From SLJM01 sp964415785 (lineage in GTDB: Bacteria > Myxococcota_A > Bradymonadia > Bradymonadales > Bradymonadaceae): a stretch of DNA of 64,000 nt. The notes below the pieces were generated by a model. It ran no database searches and was not told where the DNA came from. It saw only the letters and a list, made by a program, of their open reading frames with translations. The position numbers were made by a program, and so were the translations under genes. The first letter of the stretch is position 1; each line of letters opens with the position of its first letter. The DNA lies in NCBI GenBank assembly GCA_964415785.1, contig CAYQBU010000001.1, positions 1 to 64,000 on the forward strand. The letters are read 5' to 3'. Below are positions 18,114 through 26,585 of the stretch, in pieces.

Positions 18114-19481
18114 ATGACTGCGCGCATCCTGGCCCATGTTAGCTTTGTACTCGTCCTCTTGTGGACCGCTCCGGCCATGGCTGCTGGCTTCTTTCTCCCC
18201 ACCCGCGGCGTCGACAGCACGGCCCGCGGCGGTGCCTCCATCGCCCCCCATCAAGCCGACCTCGACGCCCTGTGGCATAACCCCGCCGGGCTCACTCAAC
18301 TCGACGATACACGCATGCTCATCGACCTCGGCGTCGTCCATCTCTCCACCCGCCATCAGCGCGCCCCCCGACAGATGGACGACGGCTCCACCCGCACCTA
18401 CGACCCCGTCTACAGCGACGCTCCCCCCCACGCCATCCCCCTAATCCTCATCGGCGGCCCCACCTCTCACCCCGATATCCACTGGGCCGCCGGCTTTTAT
18501 ACCCCCTGGGCCGCCGGCAGCCGCTACCCCGAAGATGGCCCTCAGCGCTACGTCCTCATCGACAACGGTGGCTCTGCCCTCGGCTACCTTCACGCCGCCA
18601 TCGGTTGGCAGGTCTCCGACTCCCTCTCCTTTGGCGCCGGCCTCCAGAACTTCATGGGCCAATTTCGCGTCATCTCCGTCGGCTCCGGCTACTCCGGACT
18701 CTTCGGCGACCCCGAAGACGAAGACCTCGACATGCTCGCCGAGGTCAATATCTCGAGCTATTTCAGCCCCACCGCCAACCTGGGCGTTAACTATCGCCTC
18801 ACCGACGCCCTCCAACTCGGCGCCTCCCTTCAACTGCCCCATATCTTCAGCGATAGCAGCGCCACCATCGACACCCGCATGCCCGACCATCCGGCCTACG
18901 ACAACGCCGAGACCTCGGGCAATGAAGTCGACGTCTCCATTCCCTTTCCCTTCTACCTCCGCGGAGGCGCCCGCTTTATCGCCAGCCGCTTCGACGTCGA
19001 AGCCGCCCTCGTCTATCAGCACTGGTCCCTCCTCGACGAGGTCACCCTCACTCCCGACGAAGTCGAGATCACCGGCGTCCCCGGCATCGGCTCGATGCCC
19101 GTCGAATCCTTCGTCGTCCCTCAAGAGATGCAAAATACCATCTCCGCCCACCTGGGCACCCAGATCCACTACTCTTCATCGCTGTCATTTCGCGCCGGTT
19201 ACGTCTTTGAGCGCGGCGCTGTCCCCGACCACCGCCTCAGCGTCTTCGCCCTCGACCCCACCAAACAGCAATTCACCGCCGGCTTTGGCTACGACTTCGA
19301 TCGCCTCACCCTTTCCGCGATGGGCGGCGTGATCCTCATGCCCGACCGCGAGATCACCAACTCCGAGGTCCGACAGGTCAACCCCTCCGACCCCGACGAC
19401 GACCACAGCCTCGTCGTCGGCAATGGCACCTACGAACAAACCACCTTCCTCGGCGGCGTCTCCGCCCAGTACAACTTCTAG
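18114..19481 (+). CDS. FadL/OmpP1-family outer membrane porin
   Basis: A 455-aa outer membrane protein with a signal peptide (cleavage near AMAAG). The N-terminal hatch motif reads GFFLPTRGVDSTARGGAS, then WHNPAGL, the signature of FadL/TodX transporters. Alternating beta strands follow, with an aromatic C-terminal strand ending in QYNF. FadL-type proteins admit hydrophobic compounds such as long-chain fatty acids. The frame is open well upstream; the ATG at 18114 is the one that gives a signal peptide, though its SD is weak. Divergent from the RND operon and convergent with the serpin gene. Confidence 0.85.
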   Translation: MTARILAHVSFVLVLLWTAPAMAAGFFLPTRGVDSTARGGASIAPHQADLDALWHNPAGLTQLDDTRMLIDLGVVHLSTRHQRAPRQMDDGSTRTYDPVYSDAPPHAIPLILIGGPTSHPDIHWAAGFYTPWAAGSRYPEDGPQRYVLIDNGGSALGYLHAAIGWQVSDSLSFGAGLQNFMGQFRVISVGSGYSGLFGDPEDEDLDMLAEVNISSYFSPTANLGVNYRLTDALQLGASLQLPHIFSDSSATIDTRMPDHPAYDNAETSGNEVDVSIPFPFYLRGGARFIASRFDVEAALVYQHWSLLDEVTLTPDEVEITGVPGIGSMPVESFVVPQEMQNTISAHLGTQIHYSSSLSFRAGYVFERGAVPDHRLSVFALDPTKQQFTAGFGYDFDRLTLSAMGGVILMPDREITNSEVRQVNPSDPDDDHSLVVGNGTYEQTTFLGGVSAQYNF

Positions 19482-19500
19482 ACCGCTAGTTAATATTGGC

Positions 19501-20751
19501 CTATTCGGGGTATTCGAACCCCGTCTTAAGGCGTCCCAACAATAGAATCGCCTCTGCCCCCTCATCGTAGACCGCAAAATAAAAGGGCCGGTCAAAGGCA
19601 ATCGCCTCTCCTCTGCGACCCGCCTCCTCCACGTGTTCCGCGCTCTGCCGCCCCCCTCGCTCTCCGACCTCCAGCGACGCGACGTGGCCCACCGTCGCCA
19701 CCCTCTCGGGGCTGCGCTCACCAAATCCCGACAGATCGGCCTCATCTCCGAAGACCTCCACCGCCAACTCCTCCATCACCCCTCCCAATTGATGCTGTTG
19801 ACGCAGGTCGAACTCCGGCAGGTCCACTTCCCCATCTTCCAGCCTCGACAACCCCTCCACGATCGATTGGAACCGCTCCCCATCAAAGCCCTCTCCCCAC
19901 TCCTCGATCGACATCGTCGCCGACCTCGGTTTCATGGCCACAAGCGAGGTATTGGCCCCCTGATAGCCGAAGGCCACCGCCTGGGTGGTGCTATCTCGAT
20001 AAAAGCGATAGCTCTCGCGCCCCTCCATCATCGGCCATCGATGCTCTGCATCGGCGCTCTCCATCGGGCCCCCGCTGGAGCCCGTCGACTCAAACCCATA
20101 GCGCCACACCCCACTGATATGCACCGCCTGGGTCAACGCCGCCGTCCCTTCCTCCCAATCGCCGATCACCTCCAACTCTCCATCGCCCATCACCCGCCCC
20201 ACCCAGTGATTGATATCCGACTCCTCGTCCACCACGTGCACTCCCCGCCCCGTATAGCGCCTCAATAACTCCAGATACCCCTCATCGGGCTCGCTCTTTT
20301 CATCGACCCACAGGTCATTTCGGTGATCAAAGCGCAGATCCGCTCCCGACTGCCTCTCCAGGTGCACTCCCTGCTGATTGAGCACCGCCATCACCATCTC
20401 CAACTCATCCTCTTCGACACCCCACAACTCTGCTACGGCCGCGCTCGACTGCCCCTCCGTCGCCGGGATCAGCTGACTGATCCCCATCAACACCGCCTGG
20501 GGAGACATCACCACATCGGCGTCGGACTCCTGGCGCACCCCATCAAAGATCTCGAAACTCAACGCCAGACTTCCCTGGCGAACCCGGTCGCGCCCCTCTT
20601 CCTCCAGTGGCATTAACCCCTGACGATCGGCGTCGCCGACCTTTAGTGTTCCCGGACTCTCCTCGATCCCGCATCCCCCACAACCCGCCACCAGGACGCT
20701 CCACAACCCCAGGCCCACTACCCATCCCATCCTCCACCATCGCCGCTTCAT
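19501..20751 (-). CDS. Serpin-family lipoprotein with atypical reactive loop
   Basis: A 416-aa lipoprotein (lipobox VAGC). The serpin fold is visible from the order FEIFDGVRQESDADVVMSPQ, a central strand region with the pattern HISGVWRYGFES, and the C-terminal FDRPFYFAVYDEGAEAILLL followed by GRL. The hinge of the reactive-centre loop, normally small residues such as EEGTEAAAAT, here reads EVGERGGRQSAEHVEEAGRR. That is charged and poorly suited to inserting as a strand, so inhibition by the classical trap is doubtful. The ATG at 20751 overlaps the stop of the upstream TPR-like gene (ATGA) and has a GGAG SD, so the two are translationally coupled. Confidence 0.8.
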   Translation of the reverse strand: MKRRWWRMGWVVGLGLWSVLVAGCGGCGIEESPGTLKVGDADRQGLMPLEEEGRDRVRQGSLALSFEIFDGVRQESDADVVMSPQAVLMGISQLIPATEGQSSAAVAELWGVEEDELEMVMAVLNQQGVHLERQSGADLRFDHRNDLWVDEKSEPDEGYLELLRRYTGRGVHVVDEESDINHWVGRVMGDGELEVIGDWEEGTAALTQAVHISGVWRYGFESTGSSGGPMESADAEHRWPMMEGRESYRFYRDSTTQAVAFGYQGANTSLVAMKPRSATMSIEEWGEGFDGERFQSIVEGLSRLEDGEVDLPEFDLRQQHQLGGVMEELAVEVFGDEADLSGFGERSPERVATVGHVASLEVGERGGRQSAEHVEEAGRRGEAIAFDRPFYFAVYDEGAEAILLLGRLKTGFEYPE

Positions 20752-21290
20752 ATCCGCTCCATCAACGCTTTCGTCATCTCAATATGGCGCTCATTGCCCC
20801 GCTGTTGACGCACCTCCAGGGCCTCCTTGAGCGCCTCTCGGGCAGCCTGTGCATCGCCTGCCGCCGCCAGGCTCCTCCCCCGGACTTCTGCGATCTGATC
20901 GGCGTAGACCGCTGCCTTCTCCTCCATCCCGGTACTCAGGCGCTCCAGGCGCTTGACCGCCTCCTCAACTCGGCTGCCCCCAAGATCGATTTCACTGAGT
21001 TGAATTCGGCACACCACCAACGCCCGCGCTCGACCATATTGCTCCCAGATCGCCATCGCCTCTTCTGTGACCTCCCGGGCGTCCTCAAATCGGCCCACCA
21101 GGCGAAGGAAACGGCCGTGGCGCTGCAATTGCCGTCCCAGACGCGTCACCTTTAGCTCGCTCTGCTCCCGCCGGGCTTCCCCTCTCAAATACTCGATTTC
21201 TCGGCGCGAATCCCTGAGCGCCTCCTCCACTTGCCGGGGCACCTTGGCCACTTCGCAAAACCTCTCATCGATCTCGATCTCTAAACGCAT
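20748..21290 (-). CDS. Small helical TPR-like protein
   Basis: A 180-aa cytoplasmic-type protein without a signal peptide, rich in Arg/Glu and predicted all-helical. Two or three TPR-like helix pairs are suggested by RHGRFLRLVGRFEDAREVTE, then EEAVKRLERLSTGMEEKAAVYAD and AAAGDAQAAREALKEALEV. It shares a 4-nt ATGA overlap with the serpin-like lipoprotein, suggesting stoichiometric expression. No enzymatic motif is seen. Function unknown. Confidence 0.7.
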   Translation of the reverse strand: MRLEIEIDERFCEVAKVPRQVEEALRDSRREIEYLRGEARREQSELKVTRLGRQLQRHGRFLRLVGRFEDAREVTEEAMAIWEQYGRARALVVCRIQLSEIDLGGSRVEEAVKRLERLSTGMEEKAAVYADQIAEVRGRSLAAAGDAQAAREALKEALEVRQQRGNERHIEMTKALMERI

Positions 21291-21368
21291 CTTTCGCTCA
21301 TCCCTGTCTTTGCCCTACCTTGTCTTCATCTTCCATCGGATCTCCCCATCCAGGACTTCTCTTTCATC

Positions 21369-22121
21369 ATGGCCACCGACCGACGCCAAACTATCACCGT
21401 CGACTCCCTGAGCAAGCGATATGGCGATATTCAAGCCGTCGACGACCTCAGTTTCACCGTCTACGCCGGCCAAATCGTGGGCTTTCTGGGCCCCAACGGC
21501 GCCGGCAAAACCACGACCATGAAGATCCTCACCGGTGCCATCGCCGCCTCCAGTGGCTCGGCCACCGTCGCCGGCCACGACGTCCGCCGCCAGCGCAATG
21601 CCGTGCGCCAAAAGATCGGCTACCTCCCCGAAGACGTTCCCCTCTACGACCAGATGCTGCTCTGGGACTATCTTCGCTTCATCGCCGACCTGCGCCGCAT
21701 CCCCTCCGAGGAGCGCGAGGCGCGAATCCACGACGTCGCCAAACAGACCGGCCTTACCCCCATGCTCGGCCGTAGCATCGACGAGCTCTCCAAGGGCTAT
21801 CGCCAGCGCGTCGGCCTCGCCCAGGCCATCATCCACGACCCCCCGGTGATCATTCTCGACGAACCCACCACCGGGCTTGATCCCAACCAGATCGTCGACA
21901 TCCGTGATGTCATCACCACCATCGGCGAGGAACAAACCGTCATCCTCTCCACCCATATCCTCCAGGAAGTCAGCGCCGTCTGCGACCGCATCATCATCAT
22001 CGACGCCGGCCGCCTGGTCGCCGACGGCACCCTCGACGAGCTCCGCACCCAGCACCCCCACGACGATCCCTCGCTGGAAGCCATCTTTCGCTACTTCACC
22101 ACCGAGTATAGCCATGCCTAA
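21369..22121 (+). CDS. gldA: ABC transporter ATP-binding protein, GldA-like
   Basis: A 250-aa ATPase with Walker A GPNGAGKTTT (41-50), Q-loop near IGYLPEDVPLYDQM, signature LSKGYRQRVGLAQA and Walker B VIILDEPTTGLDPNQI. The sequence matches the GldA/NatA-type exporters used with GldF and GldG, both of which follow directly. In Bacteroidota the set supports gliding; in other phyla homologues are of unsettled role. First gene of a run of six closely spaced genes; the permease gene overlaps its end by 8 nt. Confidence 0.85.
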   Translation: MATDRRQTITVDSLSKRYGDIQAVDDLSFTVYAGQIVGFLGPNGAGKTTTMKILTGAIAASSGSATVAGHDVRRQRNAVRQKIGYLPEDVPLYDQMLLWDYLRFIADLRRIPSEEREARIHDVAKQTGLTPMLGRSIDELSKGYRQRVGLAQAIIHDPPVIILDEPTTGLDPNQIVDIRDVITTIGEEQTVILSTHILQEVSAVCDRIIIIDAGRLVADGTLDELRTQHPHDDPSLEAIFRYFTTEYSHA

Positions 22122-22827
22122 TGCCCTCATCATCGCTCGCCGCGAGTTGGGCGCCTACTTCAACTCCCTGGTCGCCTACGCCGTGGTGATCCTCTTTCTC
22201 GTCATCACCGGCGCCCTCTTCTGGCAGACCTACTTCAACGAGGTCAGCCTCCTGTCGATGCGCGGCTACTTCGATCAGGCTCCCCTGATGCTCGCCTTCT
22301 TTGCCCCGGCGCTGACCATGGGCCTCTTCGCCACCGAGGAGCGCAGCGGCACCCTTCAGTGGCTCATGACCATGCCCCTGACCTCGCGCGACATCGTCCT
22401 CGGCAAATTTCTGGCCGCCATGGCCCTCTTCCTCGTCGTCTTTGCCATGACCCTTCCCTATCCCTACACCCTCTCGCTGCTCGGCGAGCTGGACTGGGGC
22501 GCCGTGGCCACCGGCTACCTGGGCATGACCCTGCTCGCCGGCACCTACGCCGCCATCGGACTCATGGCCTCCAGCTTTACCCGTGACCAGGTCGTGGCCA
22601 TCTTGCTCGCCTTCACCCTCTGTTTTTTTCTCTATCTCATTGACATCCTCATCGCCCAGCCCTCCGGCGCCTGGACCCGCACCCTTGAATACGCCTCCAC
22701 CAATTATCACTTCCAGAACCTGGCCCGCGGTGTCATCGACCTCCAGAGCATCATCTACTATGTGTCGCTGACCGCTGCCGCCCTGGTCATCACCACCCTG
22801 CGCCTCGAATCCCGACGCTGGAACTAA
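22114..22827 (+). CDS. gldF: ABC-2 permease, GldF-like
   Basis: A 237-aa permease with about six membrane helices. The opening IARRELGAYFNSLVAYAVV and the conserved FFAPALTMGLFATEERSGT, then LMTMPL are typical of the GldF/NosY-type ABC-2 family. The ATG at 22114 lies within the end of the ATPase gene (8-nt overlap), so the frame that opens at 21877 is not all coding. It pairs with the GldA-like ATPase to form the membrane core. Confidence 0.83.
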   Translation: MPNALIIARRELGAYFNSLVAYAVVILFLVITGALFWQTYFNEVSLLSMRGYFDQAPLMLAFFAPALTMGLFATEERSGTLQWLMTMPLTSRDIVLGKFLAAMALFLVVFAMTLPYPYTLSLLGELDWGAVATGYLGMTLLAGTYAAIGLMASSFTRDQVVAILLAFTLCFFLYLIDILIAQPSGAWTRTLEYASTNYHFQNLARGVIDLQSIIYYVSLTAAALVITTLRLESRRWN

Positions 22828-22838
22828 AGGACCAGTCC

Positions 22839-24650
22839 ATGATGTCCAACTCCATCTCCTCCATCGTTGGTCGCCACCGGGCTTCCCTTCGCCTCTTTGG
22901 CCTCTCCCTGCTCACCATCGCCGTCCTCATCGCCCTCAACTGGGCGGCCAGCCACTCCTATCTGCGCCTCGACCTGACGGCCAACCAGATCTACACCCTG
23001 AGCCCCGTCAGCCAGGACGCTGCCAGCGACCTCGACGAACCGGTCCAAATTCAAGCCTTTATCTCGCCCAACCTCCCTCCGCCCTACCACCGTCTCCATC
23101 AGCAGATCGATGAACTCCTCCAGGAGTACGAAGCCCACAGCCAGGGCCAGATCTCCTACGAGATCATCTCCACCGACGACGAGGACCGCCTCACCGAACT
23201 CGCCGAAGCGCAGGGCATCTCGCCCATCACGATCGGCCAGGAAACCGACACCCAGGCCAGCTACCGCTCCATCTTCGCCGGCATCGCCTTTCATCAGGGC
23301 GAGCGCAGCGAGACGATCAACCAGCTTCAAGTCTCCGGCGATCCCAGCCTCGATAGCTTCGAATACGACGTCACCCGCGCCCTTCTCGGCCTCACTTTTC
23401 CCACCCCTCGCAAAGTGGGGCTCATCGCCGGCGCCGGTGGACCGGCCGACATCCCCCAATTCGCCTCCTCACTCCAACCGATCATCGAAAATCGCTACGG
23501 CCATCTCCTGGAAGTGGAAGCCGTCGACCTCACTGCTCCCAACCTCATCGGCGCCGACCTCCGCGACTATGAAGCTCTCATCGCCATCAACCTCAGCAAC
23601 GATCTGGGCACCTCCGCCATCGACGCCCTCGACCAATTCATCGACGAGGGCGGCAATATTGGCTGGTTCCAGAGCGGCGCCGTCGTCGATCCCGCCGACC
23701 AGATGCGATGGGCCCAGGCCCAGCAGCGGGGCGACCCAGAGGCCGCCGCCGCGCCCCCGATGCGCGAACCCGTGGACACCGACTTTCACCGTTTCCTGGC
23801 CAATTTTGGCATTCACCCCGGCAACGACGCCGTCATCCATCGCGACAACGCCATCGCCTACGGTCCCGTCCCCACCCAGCGCGGTACCGTCCAGGTCGCT
23901 CACCCCGCCCTCTTCCCCATCACCGACATCGACCGCGACCTCCCCTTCACCCGTCATATCTCCCACCTCTTTCTGCCCCTTCCCTCCACCATTGGCGTCA
24001 ACCACGACAACCTCCCTCCCCAATTTGAATTTCACGACATCCTTCGCACCGACCCCGGCTCCACCCGCTTCGAGCCTCCCCCGGGGCGCGCCCTCTACGA
24101 CGACCTCATCCTCCCCATTCAGGGCGAAGAGCAGGGCGATTTTCGCGTCGGCGCCGCCCTCCAGGGGCCGGACAACCGCTTCCTCGTCATCGGCAGCGGC
24201 GACTTTATGCAACCCTTCCCTGAGGTCGGCTACCAGGGGCAATTGACCTCCCTGGGCCTCGACTTCTTCGTCGCCTCCATTGAATGGCTCGCCCAGGAAC
24301 GGGAACTGGCCACCATCCGCGGAAAACAGATGCCCGCCCTCATCACCGACATCCCCTCCGCCGCCCGCACCTACATCCAGATCATCAACATCATCCTCGT
24401 CCCCGCCTTCTTTTTCGCCATCGGCCTCGTCATGTATGCGCGCCGACTTCGCCGGCGCCGCGAACTCACCGAGGCCTTCGCTGACTCCGAAAGTAGCTCC
24501 GATGAATCCGATGCTACCGAGCCCCCCGACGACGAACAGGCCACTTCCGAACACGACGATGCTGATCCCGACGATGAAGATCCCGACGATGCTGAGTCTT
24601 CATCGGCCACGAAAACCGACGACAACCCCACCGCCGAGGCCACTTCATGA
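22839..24650 (+). CDS. gldG: GldG-like ABC auxiliary membrane protein
   Basis: A 603-aa protein with one N-terminal membrane helix, a large periplasmic region and a C-terminal helix near 505-530, followed by an acidic Asp/Glu/Ser-rich cytoplasmic tail. Conserved features of the GldG/IFT52-like family are LDLTANQIYTLSP, PVQIQAFISPNLPPPYHRL and the Rossmann-like FPTPRKVGLIAGAGG region. It is the usual third partner of the GldA/GldF-type exporter. The ATG at 22839 has an AAAGGA SD. Its end overlaps bioD by 4 nt (ATGA). Confidence 0.83.
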   Translation: MMSNSISSIVGRHRASLRLFGLSLLTIAVLIALNWAASHSYLRLDLTANQIYTLSPVSQDAASDLDEPVQIQAFISPNLPPPYHRLHQQIDELLQEYEAHSQGQISYEIISTDDEDRLTELAEAQGISPITIGQETDTQASYRSIFAGIAFHQGERSETINQLQVSGDPSLDSFEYDVTRALLGLTFPTPRKVGLIAGAGGPADIPQFASSLQPIIENRYGHLLEVEAVDLTAPNLIGADLRDYEALIAINLSNDLGTSAIDALDQFIDEGGNIGWFQSGAVVDPADQMRWAQAQQRGDPEAAAAPPMREPVDTDFHRFLANFGIHPGNDAVIHRDNAIAYGPVPTQRGTVQVAHPALFPITDIDRDLPFTRHISHLFLPLPSTIGVNHDNLPPQFEFHDILRTDPGSTRFEPPPGRALYDDLILPIQGEEQGDFRVGAALQGPDNRFLVIGSGDFMQPFPEVGYQGQLTSLGLDFFVASIEWLAQERELATIRGKQMPALITDIPSAARTYIQIINIILVPAFFFAIGLVMYARRLRRRRELTEAFADSESSSDESDATEPPDDEQATSEHDDADPDDEDPDDAESSSATKTDDNPTAEATS

Positions 24651-25342
24651 ACGCCTTTGATTCCGACCTCTTCGTCATTGCCGGCACGGACACAGAGATA
24701 GGCAAGACCACCGTTACCTCCGCGCTCCTTCGCGCCCTCGTCGACCGCGGCGTCGACGCCCGAGGCATCAAACCCGTGGAATCCGGTACCCGCGACCAGC
24801 CCTCTCGCAACCACGAAGACGGGCGCCGCCTGGCTCGCGCTGCCCGACAGGACGACCCCGCCGAAGCTTTTCAACGCCTCCAGGCCCCTCTGGCTCCTCC
24901 CGTCGCCGCCGCCCGGGAAGGCGTCACCCTCCATCCTCAGCGCTGGATCCAGCGCATCGACGCCCTCCGCAACGACGCCGATCTCCTCTTCGTCGAGGGC
25001 GCCGGCGGCCTCCTCTCTCCCCTCGCTGACGGACTGGACACCCGTGAATTGGCGCTTAAGCTCTCCGCTCCCGTGATTCTGATAGCGGAAAACGCCCTGG
25101 GCACCCTAAATCACACCCGACTGACCCTCGAGGCCCTCGACCACGCTGGACTCTCCACCGCCGCCGTCATCTTCAGCGCCCCTCAGTCCCCGGACGACTC
25201 CACCGAGTCCAACGCCGATGTTCTTCACCACCACTATCCCGACCTGACGATCCTTCAATTTCCCCGCATCGCCGGCATCGATGGCGGCGCCCGCGCCCTC
25301 GACGACACCCCACTTATTGACCTTCTCCTACCCTCCTCCTGA
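24647..25342 (+). CDS. bioD: Dethiobiotin synthetase BioD
   Basis: A 231-aa ATP-dependent enzyme that closes the ureido ring, turning 7,8-diaminopelargonate plus CO2 into dethiobiotin. The P-loop is GTDTEIGKTTV (13-23). GIKPVESG carries the catalytic Lys, and VEGAGGLLSPL is the second phosphate-loop motif. The start ATG overlaps the GldG stop by 4 nt and bioF begins 3 nt after its stop, so it is co-translated with both. Normal length. Confidence 0.92.
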   Translation: MNAFDSDLFVIAGTDTEIGKTTVTSALLRALVDRGVDARGIKPVESGTRDQPSRNHEDGRRLARAARQDDPAEAFQRLQAPLAPPVAAAREGVTLHPQRWIQRIDALRNDADLLFVEGAGGLLSPLADGLDTRELALKLSAPVILIAENALGTLNHTRLTLEALDHAGLSTAAVIFSAPQSPDDSTESNADVLHHHYPDLTILQFPRIAGIDGGARALDDTPLIDLLLPSS

Positions 25343-25345
25343 ACC

Positions 25346-26569
25346 ATGTCCCTTCCCCACTCCTGGCAAGCCTGGGTTGATCAACGCCTCCAGCGCCGTC
25401 ACCAGGCCCACCGCCTCCGCCAACTCGACCCCATCGACCCCACGGGACCCGTCCACATTCGACGCGGCAACTCGGCACAGGAGCGCATCCTCTTTAGCTC
25501 CAACGACTACCTCGGCTTCTCCGGCCATCCCCAGATCCTCACCGCCGTCCAAGACGCCCTTGAGACCTACGGACTCGGCCCCCGCGGCTCTCCCCTGATC
25601 TGCGGCTACACCACCCTGCACAACCGCCTGGAGAAGGCCATCGCCACCTGGAAGGGCACCGAGGCCGCACTGCTCTGCCCCACCGGTTTCGCCGCCAACC
25701 TCGCCGTCATGGTCGCCCTCGCCGACGAGCACACCACTATCTTCTCCGACCGCCTCAACCACGCCTCCATCATCGATGGATGCACCCTCGCCAGGCGCCG
25801 TGGGGCCTCCCTCCAGGTCTTTCCCCATGGCGACGTTCAGGCCTTAGATGACCTCCTGTCTGACTTGCCCCGGGGTCGACGGGCTCTGGTGATCACCGAC
25901 TCTGTCTTCAGCATGGACGGCGACCTCGCCCCCCTGCCTGGGCTTAGCCAAACCTGCCAACACCACGACGCCCTTCTGGTCATCGACGGGGCTCACGGAT
26001 CCTTTGTCCACGGCCCCCACGGCGCCGGTCTCGCCGCGGCCTGGCAGATCACCGACGCCATAGACCTCCACGTCGGCACGCTCAGCAAGGGCGCCGGGGC
26101 CCTCGGCGGATTCATCGCTACCACCGACGCCATGCGTCAGCTCCTCCTCAACCTGGGCCGCTCCTACATCTACTCCACCGCCCCGCCCATCCCTGTCGTC
26201 GCCGCCGCCCTGGCCGCCATCGAGCTCGTCTCCTCCGACGATGAGCCCCGCCGCCGCCTCTGGTCCCATATTGACCGCCTCTCCAACGCCCTGGACGTCC
26301 CCCTGACCAGTCCCATCATTCCCCTCATCCTTGGCCCCGAAGACCAGGCCCTTCAGGCCGCAGACCTCCTCGCCCAACGCGGCCTCGACGTCACCGCCAT
26401 CCGACCTCCCACCGTCCCCACTGGTACATCACGGCTTCGCATCACCCTCTCTGCCGCCCACCGCACCGCCGACGTCGACCGATTAATCGAGGCCCTGGAA
26501 ATGTTGGACCACCGCTTCGGCGTTACTGTTCCCGAGCCCCCGACAGCGCCTCCCCCGCGCTTTCTTTGA
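25346..26569 (+). CDS. bioF: 8-amino-7-oxononanoate synthase BioF
   Basis: A 407-aa PLP enzyme that condenses pimeloyl-CoA or -ACP with alanine to 8-amino-7-oxononanoate, an earlier biotin step than BioD. Motifs: SSNDYLGFSGHP, the conserved GSPLICGYTTLH, VITDSVFSMDGDLAPL, VIDGAHGSFVHG and the PLP-Lys region GTLSKGAGALGGF. Related alpha-oxoamine synthases (glycine C-acetyltransferase) share these motifs, but the adjacent bioD supports BioF. bioA and bioB are not in the window. Confidence 0.9.
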   Translation: MSLPHSWQAWVDQRLQRRHQAHRLRQLDPIDPTGPVHIRRGNSAQERILFSSNDYLGFSGHPQILTAVQDALETYGLGPRGSPLICGYTTLHNRLEKAIATWKGTEAALLCPTGFAANLAVMVALADEHTTIFSDRLNHASIIDGCTLARRRGASLQVFPHGDVQALDDLLSDLPRGRRALVITDSVFSMDGDLAPLPGLSQTCQHHDALLVIDGAHGSFVHGPHGAGLAAAWQITDAIDLHVGTLSKGAGALGGFIATTDAMRQLLLNLGRSYIYSTAPPIPVVAAALAAIELVSSDDEPRRRLWSHIDRLSNALDVPLTSPIIPLILGPEDQALQAADLLAQRGLDVTAIRPPTVPTGTSRLRITLSAAHRTADVDRLIEALEMLDHRFGVTVPEPPTAPPPRFL

Positions 26570-26585
26570 TACCGTAGGAGTATCG

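Noticed and set aside
20748..20751. Sequencing-error fusion of serpin and TPR-like gene
   Set aside because: A 4-nt ATGA overlap with its own SD is a normal coupled start, as found at four other junctions here.
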